Shown in pieces: positions 33,506 through 43,005 of a stretch of DNA of 64,000 nt. Below the pieces are notes generated by a model. It was not told where the DNA came from, ran no database searches, and saw nothing but the letters and a program-made list of their open reading frames with translations. This DNA comes from Sinomicrobium oceani. Lineage in GTDB: Bacteria; Bacteroidota; Bacteroidia; Flavobacteriales; Flavobacteriaceae. The translations under genes were made by a program, and so were the position numbers. Each line of letters opens with the position of its first letter. Position 1 is the stretch's first letter. Location of the stretch: assembly GCF_900119185.1 (NCBI RefSeq), contig NZ_FPJE01000001.1:1-64000 (forward strand). Direction: 5' to 3'.

Positions 33506-34936
33506 GTGACTGTAACAAACTACAGAGAAGCATTACAACAAGATATATTCAGCATCATAGCGCAAGCTGCGGCAGAGCTCAATGTAGACAGCTACGTTAT
33601 CGGCGGTTTTGTCCGTGACTACCTGTTGCAACGCGACATCCCCAAGGACATCGATGTGGTAGCCGTGGGCAGTGGTATAGAACTCGCCCGCAAAGTGTCT
33701 GAAAAATTACCGCGGAAACCTAAAGTTCAGGTCTTTAAAAACTATGGAACCGCCATGCTCCGGTGGAACGACCTTGAAGTAGAGTTTGTAGGAGCACGTA
33801 AAGAGAGTTACCGTTCGGACAGCCGCAATCCCGTCGTAGAAAACGGGACCCTGCAGGACGATCAGAACCGGCGGGATTTTACGATCAACGCCCTTGCCTT
33901 ATCGTTACGAAAAGAAACTTTCGGCGATTTGCTCGATCCTTTCGGCGGAGTGGATGACCTGAAACAAAAACTGATCCGTACCCCACTCGATCCCGATATT
34001 ACCTATTCCGATGATCCGCTTCGCATGCTCAGAGCCATTCGCTTTGCATCGCAATTACATTTTAAGATCTTTCCGGAATCGCTCGAAGCCATATCGCGGA
34101 ACAAAGAACGCATAAAGATCATTTCCGGCGAACGTATCGTAGACGAACTCCACAAGATACTGAAAAGCGACAAACCTTCCGTGGGGTTGAGCCTGTTGTT
34201 CAAAACGGGACTTTTGCACCTCATCCTGCCGGAACTTACCAGATTGCAAGGTATCGAAGAGAAAGAAGGGCAGCGCCATAAAGATAACTTCTGGCATACC
34301 CTCGAAGTGGTGGATAATATCTCCGAAAATACAGACGATGTTTGGTTGCGATGGGCTGCGCTGTTGCATGATATCGGGAAAGCCCCGACCAAAAGGTTCG
34401 ATAAAAAAATAGGGTGGACGTTTCACGGACATGAATTCGTAGGTTCGAAAATGGTATTCAAACTGTTCAAGCGTCTGCGCATGCCTCTCAATGAAAAGAT
34501 GAAATTCGTCCAGAAAATGGTACTGATGAGCTCACGCCCTATTGTACTGGCACAGGATACCGTTACCGATTCTGCGGTAAGGCGGCTTGTTTTTGATGCC
34601 GGCGAACATGTAGAAGACCTCATGACTTTATGTGAAGCCGATATTACCACCAAAAATCCGAAAAAATTCAAACGGTATCACCAGAATTTCCATATCGTAC
34701 GACAAAAGATCGTGGAAGTGGAAGAACGCGATCATATCCGTAATTTTCAGCCCCCGGTCAGTGGCGAAGAGATCATGAAAACTTTTGACCTGAAGCCTTC
34801 CAGAGAAATAGGCCTTATTAAAGACGCAATCAAAGAAGCCATCCTGGAAGGAGAGATCCCGAATGAATATGAAGCGGCATACGATTTTATGATAAAAAAA
34901 GGGAAAGACCTGGGGCTGACGCCCGCTGAGCGGTAA
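33506..34936 (+). CDS. cca: CCA tRNA nucleotidyltransferase with HD domain
   Basis: 476 residues; starts with GTG, as no ATG lies near and the family start is in frame. Class II head: VIGGFVRDYL (GG 33-34) and DIDVVAV (Asp48, Asp50), RRDFTINALAL (about 123-133) for nucleotide choice. The HD region has LLHDIGKA (about 287-294) with HGHEF. It adds or repairs CCA at tRNA ends; tRNA-Pro in this window lacks an encoded CCA and needs it. The HD domain may add phosphohydrolase activity. It is a single gene after a 200-base gap. Confidence 0.95.
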   Translation: MTVTNYREALQQDIFSIIAQAAAELNVDSYVIGGFVRDYLLQRDIPKDIDVVAVGSGIELARKVSEKLPRKPKVQVFKNYGTAMLRWNDLEVEFVGARKESYRSDSRNPVVENGTLQDDQNRRDFTINALALSLRKETFGDLLDPFGGVDDLKQKLIRTPLDPDITYSDDPLRMLRAIRFASQLHFKIFPESLEAISRNKERIKIISGERIVDELHKILKSDKPSVGLSLLFKTGLLHLILPELTRLQGIEEKEGQRHKDNFWHTLEVVDNISENTDDVWLRWAALLHDIGKAPTKRFDKKIGWTFHGHEFVGSKMVFKLFKRLRMPLNEKMKFVQKMVLMSSRPIVLAQDTVTDSAVRRLVFDAGEHVEDLMTLCEADITTKNPKKFKRYHQNFHIVRQKIVEVEERDHIRNFQPPVSGEEIMKTFDLKPSREIGLIKDAIKEAILEGEIPNEYEAAYDFMIKKGKDLGLTPAER

Positions 34937-35014
34937 TAAAACCGATAAACGAACAAAAAACCCAACCCTAAGAATACCGTTTTAAATACATGGTTAACAC
35001 CTAAAAACAACAAC

Positions 35015-36052
35015 ATGCACGTGTGGTTTAAAAAAAATTTCAGGACCATAACCAAAACAACACTGATTCTCGTGTATATGGTTATTGTTGCCGGTGCGCT
35101 TGTCCGTATGACAGGTAGTGGCATGGGCTGTCCGGACTGGCCCAAATGTTTCGGATATTATATTCCTCCTACAGAAGAATCGCAACTGCTATGGCATCCT
35201 CAAAAAACTTTTAAAAAAGGACAGGTCATCATTCATGAGGAAGCTCTGATGGTGGCCAAAACCGACTTCACTACTTCAAATGCCTATAACACCGATAACT
35301 GGGCCGCATACACCAAACACGATTATGCCATATTCAATCCGAAGCATACCTGGATAGAATACATCAACAGACTGGTGGGAGCCCTGGCCGGTATGGCGAC
35401 ATTTTTTATGGCCATAGCGTCTTTTACATACCGGAAGGAAAAACGGGCCGTAGTCCTGCTCTCCTGGCTTGCCGTGTTCGGCATGGGATTCCAGGCATGG
35501 CTGGGAGCTACCGTGGTATATTCGGTGCTGGCACCCGTAAAGATTACGGTACATATGGTCATGGCGCTGGTAATAGTAGCGCTGATCCTCTATATTCTAC
35601 ATCTTACACGAACCCGCAAAGCCTCTTTTAAAGCAGACAGGCTTTTTACCAACCTTATCCGCCTGACGCTTATCCTTACCCTCGTACAGGTGGTTTTAGG
35701 CACCCAGGTCAGGCAATTCGTAGACGAACAGGTGAAAGTGGTCGGAGATACCGCAAAGGCATTATGGCTCTATAATCCGGGACTCGATTTTTATTTGCAC
35801 CGGTCCTTTTCCATCCTCGTTCTGGCAGTCAACCTGTTTATATATATTCTCAATCGCAACAGACAATTGCATTTTACCCGTGTCAACTGGGTGATACTAC
35901 TCATCGGCCTGGAAATCGTCAGTGGAATTGCTATGGCATACCTCGATTTCCCTTTCGGCACCCAGGCATTGCACCTGGTCCTTGCATCGGTACTGTTCGG
36001 GGTACAGTATTATCTTTTACTCGATACGCGGCATGCCGCGAAAACTTTGTAA
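35015..36052 (+). CDS. ctaA: Heme A synthase (COX15/CtaA)
   Basis: 345 residues with about eight transmembrane helices. Motifs are VIVAGALVRMTGSGMGCPDWPKCFG (about 24-48), IEYINRLVGALAG (about 113-125; His/Glu ligand loop) and the paired second half WLGATVVYSVLAPVKITVHMVMALV and TQVRQFVDEQ. Heme A synthase oxidises heme O to heme A for aa3-type oxidases in the cytoplasmic membrane. It follows cca after 78 bases and stands without other cytochrome oxidase genes. Confidence 0.95.
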   Translation: MHVWFKKNFRTITKTTLILVYMVIVAGALVRMTGSGMGCPDWPKCFGYYIPPTEESQLLWHPQKTFKKGQVIIHEEALMVAKTDFTTSNAYNTDNWAAYTKHDYAIFNPKHTWIEYINRLVGALAGMATFFMAIASFTYRKEKRAVVLLSWLAVFGMGFQAWLGATVVYSVLAPVKITVHMVMALVIVALILYILHLTRTRKASFKADRLFTNLIRLTLILTLVQVVLGTQVRQFVDEQVKVVGDTAKALWLYNPGLDFYLHRSFSILVLAVNLFIYILNRNRQLHFTRVNWVILLIGLEIVSGIAMAYLDFPFGTQALHLVLASVLFGVQYYLLLDTRHAAKTL

Positions 36053-36122
36053 CTTTACAGGCTCAAAAGTTTCCACTACAGTCGGAAACGAATATAACGT
36101 ACAGTAAAACAATCCATAGCAC

Positions 36123-36632
36123 ATGATTTATAAGTTCAGGATAATATTAGATGCGGAAGAAGACGTTTTCAGGGATATTGAAATAGAATCCGAAGATTCC
36201 ATGGAAGAATTTCACAATACCATCACTCAGGCTTTTGGTTTCGAAGGTTCCGAAATGGCTTCTTTTTATCTCAGTAATGAAGAGTGGCATCAAGGCGATG
36301 AAATTGCCCTTTTCGATATGGGCGACGGGCAGGAAGACGTACGCCTTATGAACGAAACCACACTTGCCGATGTGATAGACGAAGAGAACAACAGGCTTAT
36401 CTATGTCTATGACTTTCTGAATATGTGGACCTTCTTCATCGAACTTGCCGATATTGCCGAAAAAGAAGACGGCAGGTCATACCCGAATCTCCTGTTTGCA
36501 CACGGACAGCTTCCGGAATTTCCCCCGGAAAAACAATTTGAGTCCGAAGAAGGAATGACCGAAGATTTTAATGATTTCGGAATGGATATCGACGATTACG
36601 ACAATCTCGACTTCGACGAAAACTGGAACTGA
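36123..36632 (+). CDS. pRiA4b ORF-3-like (IS1096 TnpR-type) acidic protein
   Basis: 169 residues, very acidic (C-terminal DDYDNLDFDENWN). MIYKFRIILDAEEDVFRDIEIESEDSMEEFHNTITQAFGF (1-40) and the YVYDFLNMWTFFIEL (about 93-107) motif identify the PRiA4_ORF3 fold, a ubiquitin-like domain first seen on plasmids and in IS1096 but common as a lone chromosomal gene in Bacteroidota. Function unknown; no mobile element is near. It starts 70 bases behind ctaA. Confidence 0.85.
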   Translation: MIYKFRIILDAEEDVFRDIEIESEDSMEEFHNTITQAFGFEGSEMASFYLSNEEWHQGDEIALFDMGDGQEDVRLMNETTLADVIDEENNRLIYVYDFLNMWTFFIELADIAEKEDGRSYPNLLFAHGQLPEFPPEKQFESEEGMTEDFNDFGMDIDDYDNLDFDENWN

Positions 36633-36735
36633 AAAAGCCGGAAAAACCGGAACACGTACACTGATTAACACAAAATATCAATTCGCATTGACTCCAGGAT
36701 ATCATTGCGGATTTTTGATTACATAACAGAATTAT

Positions 36736-37794
36736 ATGCTAAACCTGTATCCATCTCAGATCGAAAGCCTTTCCGTACACCGGGTAGGTAATAAAAGCCG
36801 TAATGAAGGCGTATTCCTCTCTAATGAGCCCTATCTCCTGAACGATGAGATTACCGGGATCCTCAAAGAATATTTCCTGAAACCTTTCCGGGAAAAGGAG
36901 GAAAACTATTTCCGGTTTGCCAACGAAGTCGATGTGGAATTTCACCCGCTCTTCGACCTTATTTCCGATATGTTTGTCAATCCGGCAAGTGCACATGAAA
37001 ATTCAAAGAAAATAGCGGCGCACCTGTTCGATCAGTCCAACCACCCCCATATTAAGAGCGGAGAGGTTTATATCGTTCATTTCAGCGATATGGTACTGGA
37101 CAACCAGAAAGTCGATGCTATCGGGATCTTCAAAAGTGAGTTGAAACACGATTTCCTGCAGTTCAGCGAAGGTGAAAACAACCTGGACATTATCATTCAG
37201 CAAGGTGTAAATATCAATAAACTGGATAAAGGGGCCATCATCTTCAATACCAATCGCGAAGAAGGGTATAAAATCCTTTCTGTAGACAGCAACCGTTATG
37301 ATACCAAGTACTGGCTGGAAAACTTTTTGAGTGTGGATGCCCTGACGGACGAAAACTTCATCACTAAAAAATACCTCAAATTTTGCCAGGATTTTGCCAA
37401 GGATGTCGTACTTCCCGCAGAAGACAAAAAACAGGAAGTGATGTTTATGAACCGTGCGGTAAACCACTTTGCCAAAAATGATGATTTCGAAGAGACCAAC
37501 TTCCTCAACGAAGTGATGGACAATCCGGAGCTTATCCCCGAATTCAAGCATTACAAAACCGAAAAGGGGCCCAAATATCATATCGAGGACGTGTCGAGCT
37601 TTCCCATTGCCAATAAGGCCGTCACCGAAGCCCGGAAAAAGATCAAGAATGTGATCAACCTCGACACCAACATACAGATTAAAATGGATTTCGTAAACCC
37701 GGAATCTGCCGAAAAATTCGTAGAAAAAGGCTGGGACGAAGAAAAGCAGATGTACTATTATCTGGTGTATTTCAACAAGGAAGAAAAAAGTTAA
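36736..37794 (+). CDS. Nucleoid-associated protein (NdpA/YejK family)
   Basis: 352 residues. ESLSVHRVGNKSRNEGVFLSNEPY (about 9-32) and FFLKPFR-like EYFLKPFREKEENYFRF (about 45-61) mark the 37-kDa nucleoid-associated protein family; GEVYIVHFSDMVLDNQKVDAIGIFKSE and KLDKGAIIFNTNREEGYKIL are conserved central strands. Proteins of this family bind the nucleoid and act in the cytoplasm; the exact job is not settled. A clear terminator follows. Confidence 0.9.
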   Translation: MLNLYPSQIESLSVHRVGNKSRNEGVFLSNEPYLLNDEITGILKEYFLKPFREKEENYFRFANEVDVEFHPLFDLISDMFVNPASAHENSKKIAAHLFDQSNHPHIKSGEVYIVHFSDMVLDNQKVDAIGIFKSELKHDFLQFSEGENNLDIIIQQGVNINKLDKGAIIFNTNREEGYKILSVDSNRYDTKYWLENFLSVDALTDENFITKKYLKFCQDFAKDVVLPAEDKKQEVMFMNRAVNHFAKNDDFEETNFLNEVMDNPELIPEFKHYKTEKGPKYHIEDVSSFPIANKAVTEARKKIKNVINLDTNIQIKMDFVNPESAEKFVEKGWDEEKQMYYYLVYFNKEEKS

Positions 37795-37827
37795 CCTTAC
37801 CCGGAATTACAACATACATTGCACACG

Positions 37828-37858
37828 AAAAGCGGGCCCGGAAGGCTCGCTTTTTTTA
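37828..37858 (+). terminator. Terminator behind the nucleoid-associated protein gene
   Basis: AAAAGCGGGCC (37828-37838) pairs with GGCTCGCTTTT (37844-37854, one G-U) and is followed by a T run. Confidence 0.88.
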
Positions 37859-37897
37859 TAGTAGTTACCTGGAAGAGCGACATAGACCACAGGCGCT

Positions 37898-38956
37898 TTA
37901 AAGTCCTTTCCGGAATAATCCGCGGGTATTGATATCTTCGTAATTCCGCTTCACAAAATCGAGTGCAGCTTCGAGGATTTCTCCCATACTGGTCGCTTTT
38001 TTAAACTCGACATCCTGCACAAAATGCAGGATCTCCATTTTCAGCCTGTCTACATTTTCCGGTACGGAAATCGTATCGTTTTTGGCACAGTCCAGCAATT
38101 CTTCCATGCGCTCGTTGTAACTGATAAGCCTTTTAGCCATAATAGAACGCTCCTCCACCTTATACTGGTCCACAGAACTGCGCTGTAACTTTTCGCGAAC
38201 CATATTAACCATGATATTGTTTTCTTTAAAAAACTGCGGTCTGTAGACTTTAAACTTCCCCTCAAAACTCTGCTGGTCAAAATCTATAGCGCGGATGCGA
38301 TAGACGACATGGTCAAAATCATGGGTAGAGACGATAACATAGTTATACGAACGCATATCTCCCAAAAGGCGTATCATACAGCGTTCGTTGAACTTCACAA
38401 ACTCTTTGGCGATCTGCGCCTTTTCCATTTCCGTACAGTGCGGCAGGAAATCCTTGATGAAAACATCGCCCGGAATACCTGCGATATGCTCTTCGATCAG
38501 GGTATCTTTATACACCAGGAAATTGAGATTATAGGGAGAAAGCATATGTTCCAGTTCCAATCCGTAAATACGGGAGGCATCCGCTTTCTTTACATAAAAA
38601 TAGGTGTAGTTGTCGTTAAGCACATTCCGGACTTTAATACGAAACGGTTTCGAATTTCCGAACGTACAGTAATCTATGGCATCTACATTGAGAAATTCCA
38701 GGATAGAATCACTACCGTCCGAATGCAATATGGAATATACCCTTTTCAGACTCAGATCTATTTCCTGCCGGTCGAATTCGTTGTAAAAAACCCGGACCCA
38801 CAACGTATCTTCATCGTTTTTATCATATACCACCACAGAACCGGAAAACCGCAGCAGGTCTTCGTAGAAAATAGGAATTTTTATATTCCGGTTATATTCT
38901 TTCAGATAGCCACGCAATTGTTCCGTCACCGGGTAGGCGGGCTTCTTCTTCGACAT
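37898..38956 (-). CDS. Conserved unknown with protein-kinase-like active-site pattern
   Basis: 352 residues from ATG 38956 (MSKKKPAYPV), the start I recall for homologs; the open frame extends to 39058. LLRFSGSVVVYDKNDEDTLW (about 33-52) begins the conserved core. FYVKKADASRIYGLELEH (about 141-158) resembles a VxK lysine strand, and RLLGDMRSYNYVIV (about 222-235) with RIRAIDFDQQSFEG (about 247-260) resembles the catalytic HxDxxxxN and DFD loops of atypical kinases or aminoglycoside phosphotransferases. I recall close homologs across Flavobacteriaceae, with no studied function. Single gene, divergent from the ABC operon. Confidence 0.78.
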   Translation of the reverse strand: MSKKKPAYPVTEQLRGYLKEYNRNIKIPIFYEDLLRFSGSVVVYDKNDEDTLWVRVFYNEFDRQEIDLSLKRVYSILHSDGSDSILEFLNVDAIDYCTFGNSKPFRIKVRNVLNDNYTYFYVKKADASRIYGLELEHMLSPYNLNFLVYKDTLIEEHIAGIPGDVFIKDFLPHCTEMEKAQIAKEFVKFNERCMIRLLGDMRSYNYVIVSTHDFDHVVYRIRAIDFDQQSFEGKFKVYRPQFFKENNIMVNMVREKLQRSSVDQYKVEERSIMAKRLISYNERMEELLDCAKNDTISVPENVDRLKMEILHFVQDVEFKKATSMGEILEAALDFVKRNYEDINTRGLFRKGL

Positions 38957-39131
38957 GAGTTTTTCTTCGGACATCAGCGGTACAATAAGAATTCTGTTTT
39001 CAAACTTACACATTTTTTCGGGTAGGACAGGACAGCCGTAAAGTAAAAAATCTTTCAAAATACCACATCATCTTGTAACAAAATCGTACTTTATCCGTCA
39101 AGTTTATTAAATAGATCAAAAACCATTTACT

Positions 39132-40025
39132 TTGGAAACTATTCTAAGCATTCAAAACCTCACCAAGAAGTTCGGTTATCTTACTGCCGTACAGGATCTT
39201 TCCTTTACCATAGAAAAAGGGAATGTGTATGGTATTCTCGGGCCGAACGGCAGCGGAAAATCCACCACCCTGGGTATCGTACTCAATGTGGTCAATAAAA
39301 CCTCGGGAGATTTTCATTGGTTCGACGGCACGGTATCTACCCACGATGCCCTGAAAAAGGTAGGAGCCATTATAGAGCGTCCCAATTTCTATCCGTACAT
39401 GTCCGCCGAAAAAAACCTCGAACTGGTCTGCCGGATCAAGGGTGTACCTTATCATAAAATACAGGAAAAACTGGAAGTCGTAGGCCTTGCAGACCGTAAA
39501 GACAGTAAGTTCCGCAGCTATTCCCTCGGTATGAAACAACGGCTCGCCATAGCCTCTGCCCTGCTCAACGATCCGGAAATACTCATCCTCGATGAGCCTA
39601 CGAACGGGCTCGATCCCCAGGGAATACATCAGATAAGACAACTCATCAAACAGATTGCTGCCGATGGCACTACTATACTGCTGGCTTCTCACCTGCTGGA
39701 CGAAGTAGAAAAAGTATGCTCCCATGTCGTCGTACTGCGTAAAGGCAAAAAACTGTATTCGGGCCGCGTCGATGAAATGATTGCCAGTCACGGTTTTTTT
39801 GAATTGAAATGTTCTACCAATGAAAAGGCACTGGCACTGTTGCAGAACAACAGGGCTTTCCGGGAGATTAAGGAAGAAAACGGTCTCCTCACGGCCTTTC
39901 TCGACGAACCCATGGAAGCAGAGGTATTCAACCGCTTTATGTTCGATAATGGTATCGTACTATCCCATCTCGTAAAACGGAAGGAAAGCCTCGAAGAACA
40001 ATTCCTGGCCCTCACGGGAAGTTAG
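39132..40025 (+). CDS. ABC exporter ATP-binding protein
   Basis: 297 residues; start TTG 39132, since the family start METILSIQNLTKKFG is in frame and no ATG is nearby. Walker A GPNGSGKST (37-45), signature YSLGMKQRL (130-138), Walker B ILILDEP (150-156), H-loop SHLLDEVE. The C-terminal extension (about 225-297) is that of the NatA/bacitracin-export-like group. It powers the permease encoded downstream after a 168-base gap. The substrate is unknown; drug, lipid or peptide export are all possible. Confidence 0.93.
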   Translation: METILSIQNLTKKFGYLTAVQDLSFTIEKGNVYGILGPNGSGKSTTLGIVLNVVNKTSGDFHWFDGTVSTHDALKKVGAIIERPNFYPYMSAEKNLELVCRIKGVPYHKIQEKLEVVGLADRKDSKFRSYSLGMKQRLAIASALLNDPEILILDEPTNGLDPQGIHQIRQLIKQIAADGTTILLASHLLDEVEKVCSHVVVLRKGKKLYSGRVDEMIASHGFFELKCSTNEKALALLQNNRAFREIKEENGLLTAFLDEPMEAEVFNRFMFDNGIVLSHLVKRKESLEEQFLALTGS

Positions 40026-40193
40026 ACGATTCCGGGTATAAGGCGAACGGCGCGGAGAATAGGATATGTCCCGCAGTACAACAAATAAAAACGGCCTGTA
40101 CCGGAAAGGATCACCCGTTGAAATCTCCGGGAATTACATAACATTTTAACAGGGAGGCTCAGACTCCCGGCTAACAAACTAAAAATTTCAAGA

Positions 40194-41024
40194 ATGCTTC
40201 GTCTACTACAGATAGAATACATAAAACTCTGGAACAACCGGTCGAGCCGGGTGTTGATTGTCGCCTATTTTGCGCTGCTGTTGTGCATTGCACTCATAGC
40301 TACCATAAAGTTTGATATCGGACAAGTACACTTCCAGGTAGCCGAACAGGGAATATTCAACTTTCCCTACATCTGGCATTTCAATACTTTTGTGGCCAGC
40401 TGGCTCAAATTATTTCTGGCCATCATCATCGTATCCATGATGGCCAATGAATACAGTAACAAAACCATCAAACAGAACCTGATAGACGGGTTGAGCAAGT
40501 GGGAGTTTATTTATTCTAAATTCCTCACCGTACTGAGCTTTGCAGCCATATCAACGGTATTTGTCTTTATCGTATCACTGCTGCTGGGCCTTTTATATTC
40601 CGATTATAACGAGATCTCCATAATTTTCTCCGACCTGGAATACCTCCTGGCCTATTTCGTCAAACTGGTCGGCTTTTTCTCTTTCTGTCTCTTTCTGGGA
40701 ATGCTTGTTAAACGCTCGGCTTTTGCCCTGGGTTTCCTGGTACTCTGGCAGGCTTTCGAAGGAATATTATACGCTGTCATCCGGTGGCAGTCCGATGGTA
40801 ATATGGCTTCGGCTATTGCCGATTTCTTTCCGTTAAATGCCATGGGCAATCTTATCAAGGAACCTTTCACCAGACTTAATGCTGCCCGTACGGTGGCCAG
40901 CCAGATCGGCGAAACCATTACCAAAGATTACAGTGTCCACTGGTTTGAAATTGCGATCGTACTTGTATGGACCGCACTCTTTATCTATTGGTCCTATGCC
41001 TTGCTCAAACGAAGAGATCTTTAA
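40194..41024 (+). CDS. ABC exporter permease (ABC-2 type)
   Basis: 276 residues with six hydrophobic segments (about 18-38, 65-85, 105-130, 145-170, 178-200, 245-265). MMANEYSNKTIKQNLIDGLSKWEFIYSKF (about 81-109) is the ABC-2/BcrB motif with cytoplasmic coupling helix. It is the membrane half of the exporter formed with the upstream ATPase and is followed by a strong terminator. Substrate unknown. Confidence 0.92.
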   Translation: MLRLLQIEYIKLWNNRSSRVLIVAYFALLLCIALIATIKFDIGQVHFQVAEQGIFNFPYIWHFNTFVASWLKLFLAIIIVSMMANEYSNKTIKQNLIDGLSKWEFIYSKFLTVLSFAAISTVFVFIVSLLLGLLYSDYNEISIIFSDLEYLLAYFVKLVGFFSFCLFLGMLVKRSAFALGFLVLWQAFEGILYAVIRWQSDGNMASAIADFFPLNAMGNLIKEPFTRLNAARTVASQIGETITKDYSVHWFEIAIVLVWTALFIYWSYALLKRRDL

Positions 41025-41050
41025 TAATAAATCTATCCCGATTATACATT

Positions 41051-41094
41051 CAAAGGCGTGAAACAACTTCTAAATAAATGGTTTCACGCCTTTG
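41051..41094 (+). terminator. Terminator behind the ABC operon
   Basis: CAAAGGCGTGAAAC (41051-41064) and GTTTCACGCCTTTG (41081-41094) pair perfectly around a 16-base loop. Confidence 0.8.
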
Positions 41095-41177
41095 TGATTT
41101 ACAGGATCCGAAAGCCTATTTTCCGGTCTATTACAAAACCCGCATCGGAGACATACCGCATGCCTTTACTGCTATGG

Positions 41178-41801
41178 CTAAGTACATCCTATAGTGATTC
41201 CCATTAGAATAAAAACCAGGCCACTTCCCGTATGCAATGCTATCCGCGCCCGGGGATTAGCTATGAACTTCCGGGAAAAAGTACCCGCACATACCGTCAG
41301 GATCAGTAACCAGCTCACCCCCATTACAGCATAGGTGAGACCTAACAGCATAAAAGGAACCGGGTTATCCATCTGGTCCGGGGCTATAAAACGCGGAAAA
41401 AAAGCCAGGAAAAACAACGCTACTTTCGGATTGAGTACATTATTCAAAAAACCGGACCAGAAATCACTTTTTGACCTGCCTCCTTTTATATCCTGAGTTA
41501 TTTCCGTAGAAAACTCCTTCCTCTTTTTAAGACTTACAAGACCCAAATACATGATATACAAAGCCCCCGCATACTTAATAAAAGTAAAAACAAATTCGGA
41601 TTTAGCAATTAACACCGATAATCCGAGCGCTGCAAAAAGCGTGTGCATCAAAATACCGGAATTCACGCCAAAGGTCGCGTACATTCCGGATCTCTTACCT
41701 TTCCCTATGGATTTATTCAATACAAATATCGTATCCATTCCAGGTGTCACAACAAACAAGAGGGTTGCAACGACAAAAGTGATATAATTTTCAACACCCA
41801 T
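41178..41801 (-). CDS. LysE/RhtB family exporter
   Basis: 207 residues with six membrane helices. FVVATLLFVVTPGMDTIFVLNKSIGKGKRSGM (about 9-40) is the LysE/RhtB start with the PG(P/M)D motif, and GFLNNVLNPKVALFFLAFFPRFI (about 116-138) is the second signature. It exports amino acids or related small molecules. It is divergent from a LysR regulator gene with a 103-base gap, the usual set-up for substrate-induced export. Confidence 0.93.
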   Translation of the reverse strand: MGVENYITFVVATLLFVVTPGMDTIFVLNKSIGKGKRSGMYATFGVNSGILMHTLFAALGLSVLIAKSEFVFTFIKYAGALYIMYLGLVSLKKRKEFSTEITQDIKGGRSKSDFWSGFLNNVLNPKVALFFLAFFPRFIAPDQMDNPVPFMLLGLTYAVMGVSWLLILTVCAGTFSRKFIANPRARIALHTGSGLVFILMGITIGCT

Positions 41802-41845
41802 AACCTCATCTTTTAAACTGAGTTATTTCCATGCAAAAGAATGAT

Positions 41846-41876
41846 TTTGACACTGCCTAAAAAATACATATTTTTG
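41846..41876 (+). promoter_or_regulatory. Promoter of the LysR gene
   Basis: TTTG (41846-41849), a 19-base spacer and TATTTTTG (41869-41876) match the full Bacteroidota promoter. The -7 box lies in an AT-rich dyad (41860-41875). Confidence 0.65.
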
Positions 41877-41884
41877 ATTGACTT

Positions 41885-41899
41885 ATGCAAAAAATGCAT
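41885..41899. promoter_or_regulatory. LysR-type operator (T-N11-A dyad)
   Basis: ATGCA-AAAAA-TGCAT is a perfect dyad and contains the T-N11-A core used by LysR proteins (41886-41898). It lies between the LysR promoter and its ATG (41905), where binding would repress the gene itself and could act on the divergent exporter gene. Confidence 0.6.
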
Positions 41900-41904
41900 T
41901 AATC

Positions 41905-42825
41905 ATGACTGTTCAGCAAATAAAATATTTTCTCGTGCTGGCTTCGGAACTGCATTTCTGGAAGACAGCCGAAAAGGTTTTTATCTCCCAGTCTTCGTTG
42001 AGCCGTCAAATTCGTGCTCTTGAGGACGAATTGGGCATTCCTTTGTTCGAAAGGGATAAAAGAAATGTAAAACTGACCGATGCCGGTAAATTTCTCCGGG
42101 AACACTGGACCACGACCATCAATGAGCTCGACCGGCTTCACAGGCAGGCCAGAAAAATCGATGAAGGTACCACCGGCCTTATTTCCATATCCTATCCCGG
42201 CTCTATTGCATTTAAATTTCTTCCGGATTTTCTGGAAAAGCTGAATACCAATATGCCGGAACTCCAGGTGGAACTCACCGAACCCACCGATGAAAACCAC
42301 GAAAAATTCCTGCTCAACTATCAGACAGATATTGCCTTCAGCCGGGACCGGATAAACCATCCCGGGATCGATTCCCTGAAATTGTATTCCGAAGCGATCT
42401 ACCTCGTTGTTCCCGACGACCACTGGCTGAACAAAAATGTCCTGAAAGACCTCACCCCGTTACGGGATGAAAAATTTATCATTTCAGGTCTGCATCGAAG
42501 TACCTTTTTTGCTTCACTGCTGAGGAGCTTATTTGACAAACACGGTTTTGAACCGAAAACCACTATGGAATCGGACTTCGGAGGTATGATCTTAAACCTC
42601 GTTTCCAAAGGACTGGGAATTTCTATTCTCCCTTCGTCCTTCCGTTTTGCCCGGACCGAGCATATACGATTTATAAGGCTTGAGGAAGAAATAGACCTGT
42701 ATGTGAACTGGAGGAAGAAAGAATTCAATAAAGCTGTCAAAAAAATAGTGGAATATGCTTCGGCCATCGGCCGGTCCATCACCACTACGCATTGGGATAT
42801 CCCCGATGCCGACCCCTTAAAATGA
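41905..42825 (+). CDS. LysR family transcriptional regulator
   Basis: 306 residues from ATG 41905 (an upstream in-frame TTG at 41878 would lie over the operator). The winged HTH is clear: MTVQQIKYFLVLASELHFWKTAEKVFISQSSLSRQIRALEDELGIPLFERDKRNVKLTDAG (1-62). The C-terminal effector-binding domain (about 90-300) is complete. It should control the divergent LysE-type exporter and its own gene through the dyad at 41885. Confidence 0.94.
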   Translation: MTVQQIKYFLVLASELHFWKTAEKVFISQSSLSRQIRALEDELGIPLFERDKRNVKLTDAGKFLREHWTTTINELDRLHRQARKIDEGTTGLISISYPGSIAFKFLPDFLEKLNTNMPELQVELTEPTDENHEKFLLNYQTDIAFSRDRINHPGIDSLKLYSEAIYLVVPDDHWLNKNVLKDLTPLRDEKFIISGLHRSTFFASLLRSLFDKHGFEPKTTMESDFGGMILNLVSKGLGISILPSSFRFARTEHIRFIRLEEEIDLYVNWRKKEFNKAVKKIVEYASAIGRSITTTHWDIPDADPLK

Positions 42826-43005
42826 TATGGATCCCCCCGGATCCGTAATGTCGTAGGGCTCCCGGACCATTAAGTTACGTAAAACCTGTTTTTCAGACTC
42901 CATAGCTGTTAAACCAGGGATTAATAAGCAGATCATTTATTTCTATTTTAATCCGTATATTTACGAAAAACCTTACATAAAAACCCAATCTTAACTCTTC
43001 TACCC

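Noticed and set aside
36123-36632. Possible trace of a mobile element (pRiA4b/IS1096 name)
   Set aside because: The fold is common as a chromosomal single gene; no transposase or terminal repeats nearby.
42829-42844. GGATCC-CCCC-GGATCC hairpin behind the LysR gene
   Set aside because: Short stem without a T run; no support as a terminator or element end.
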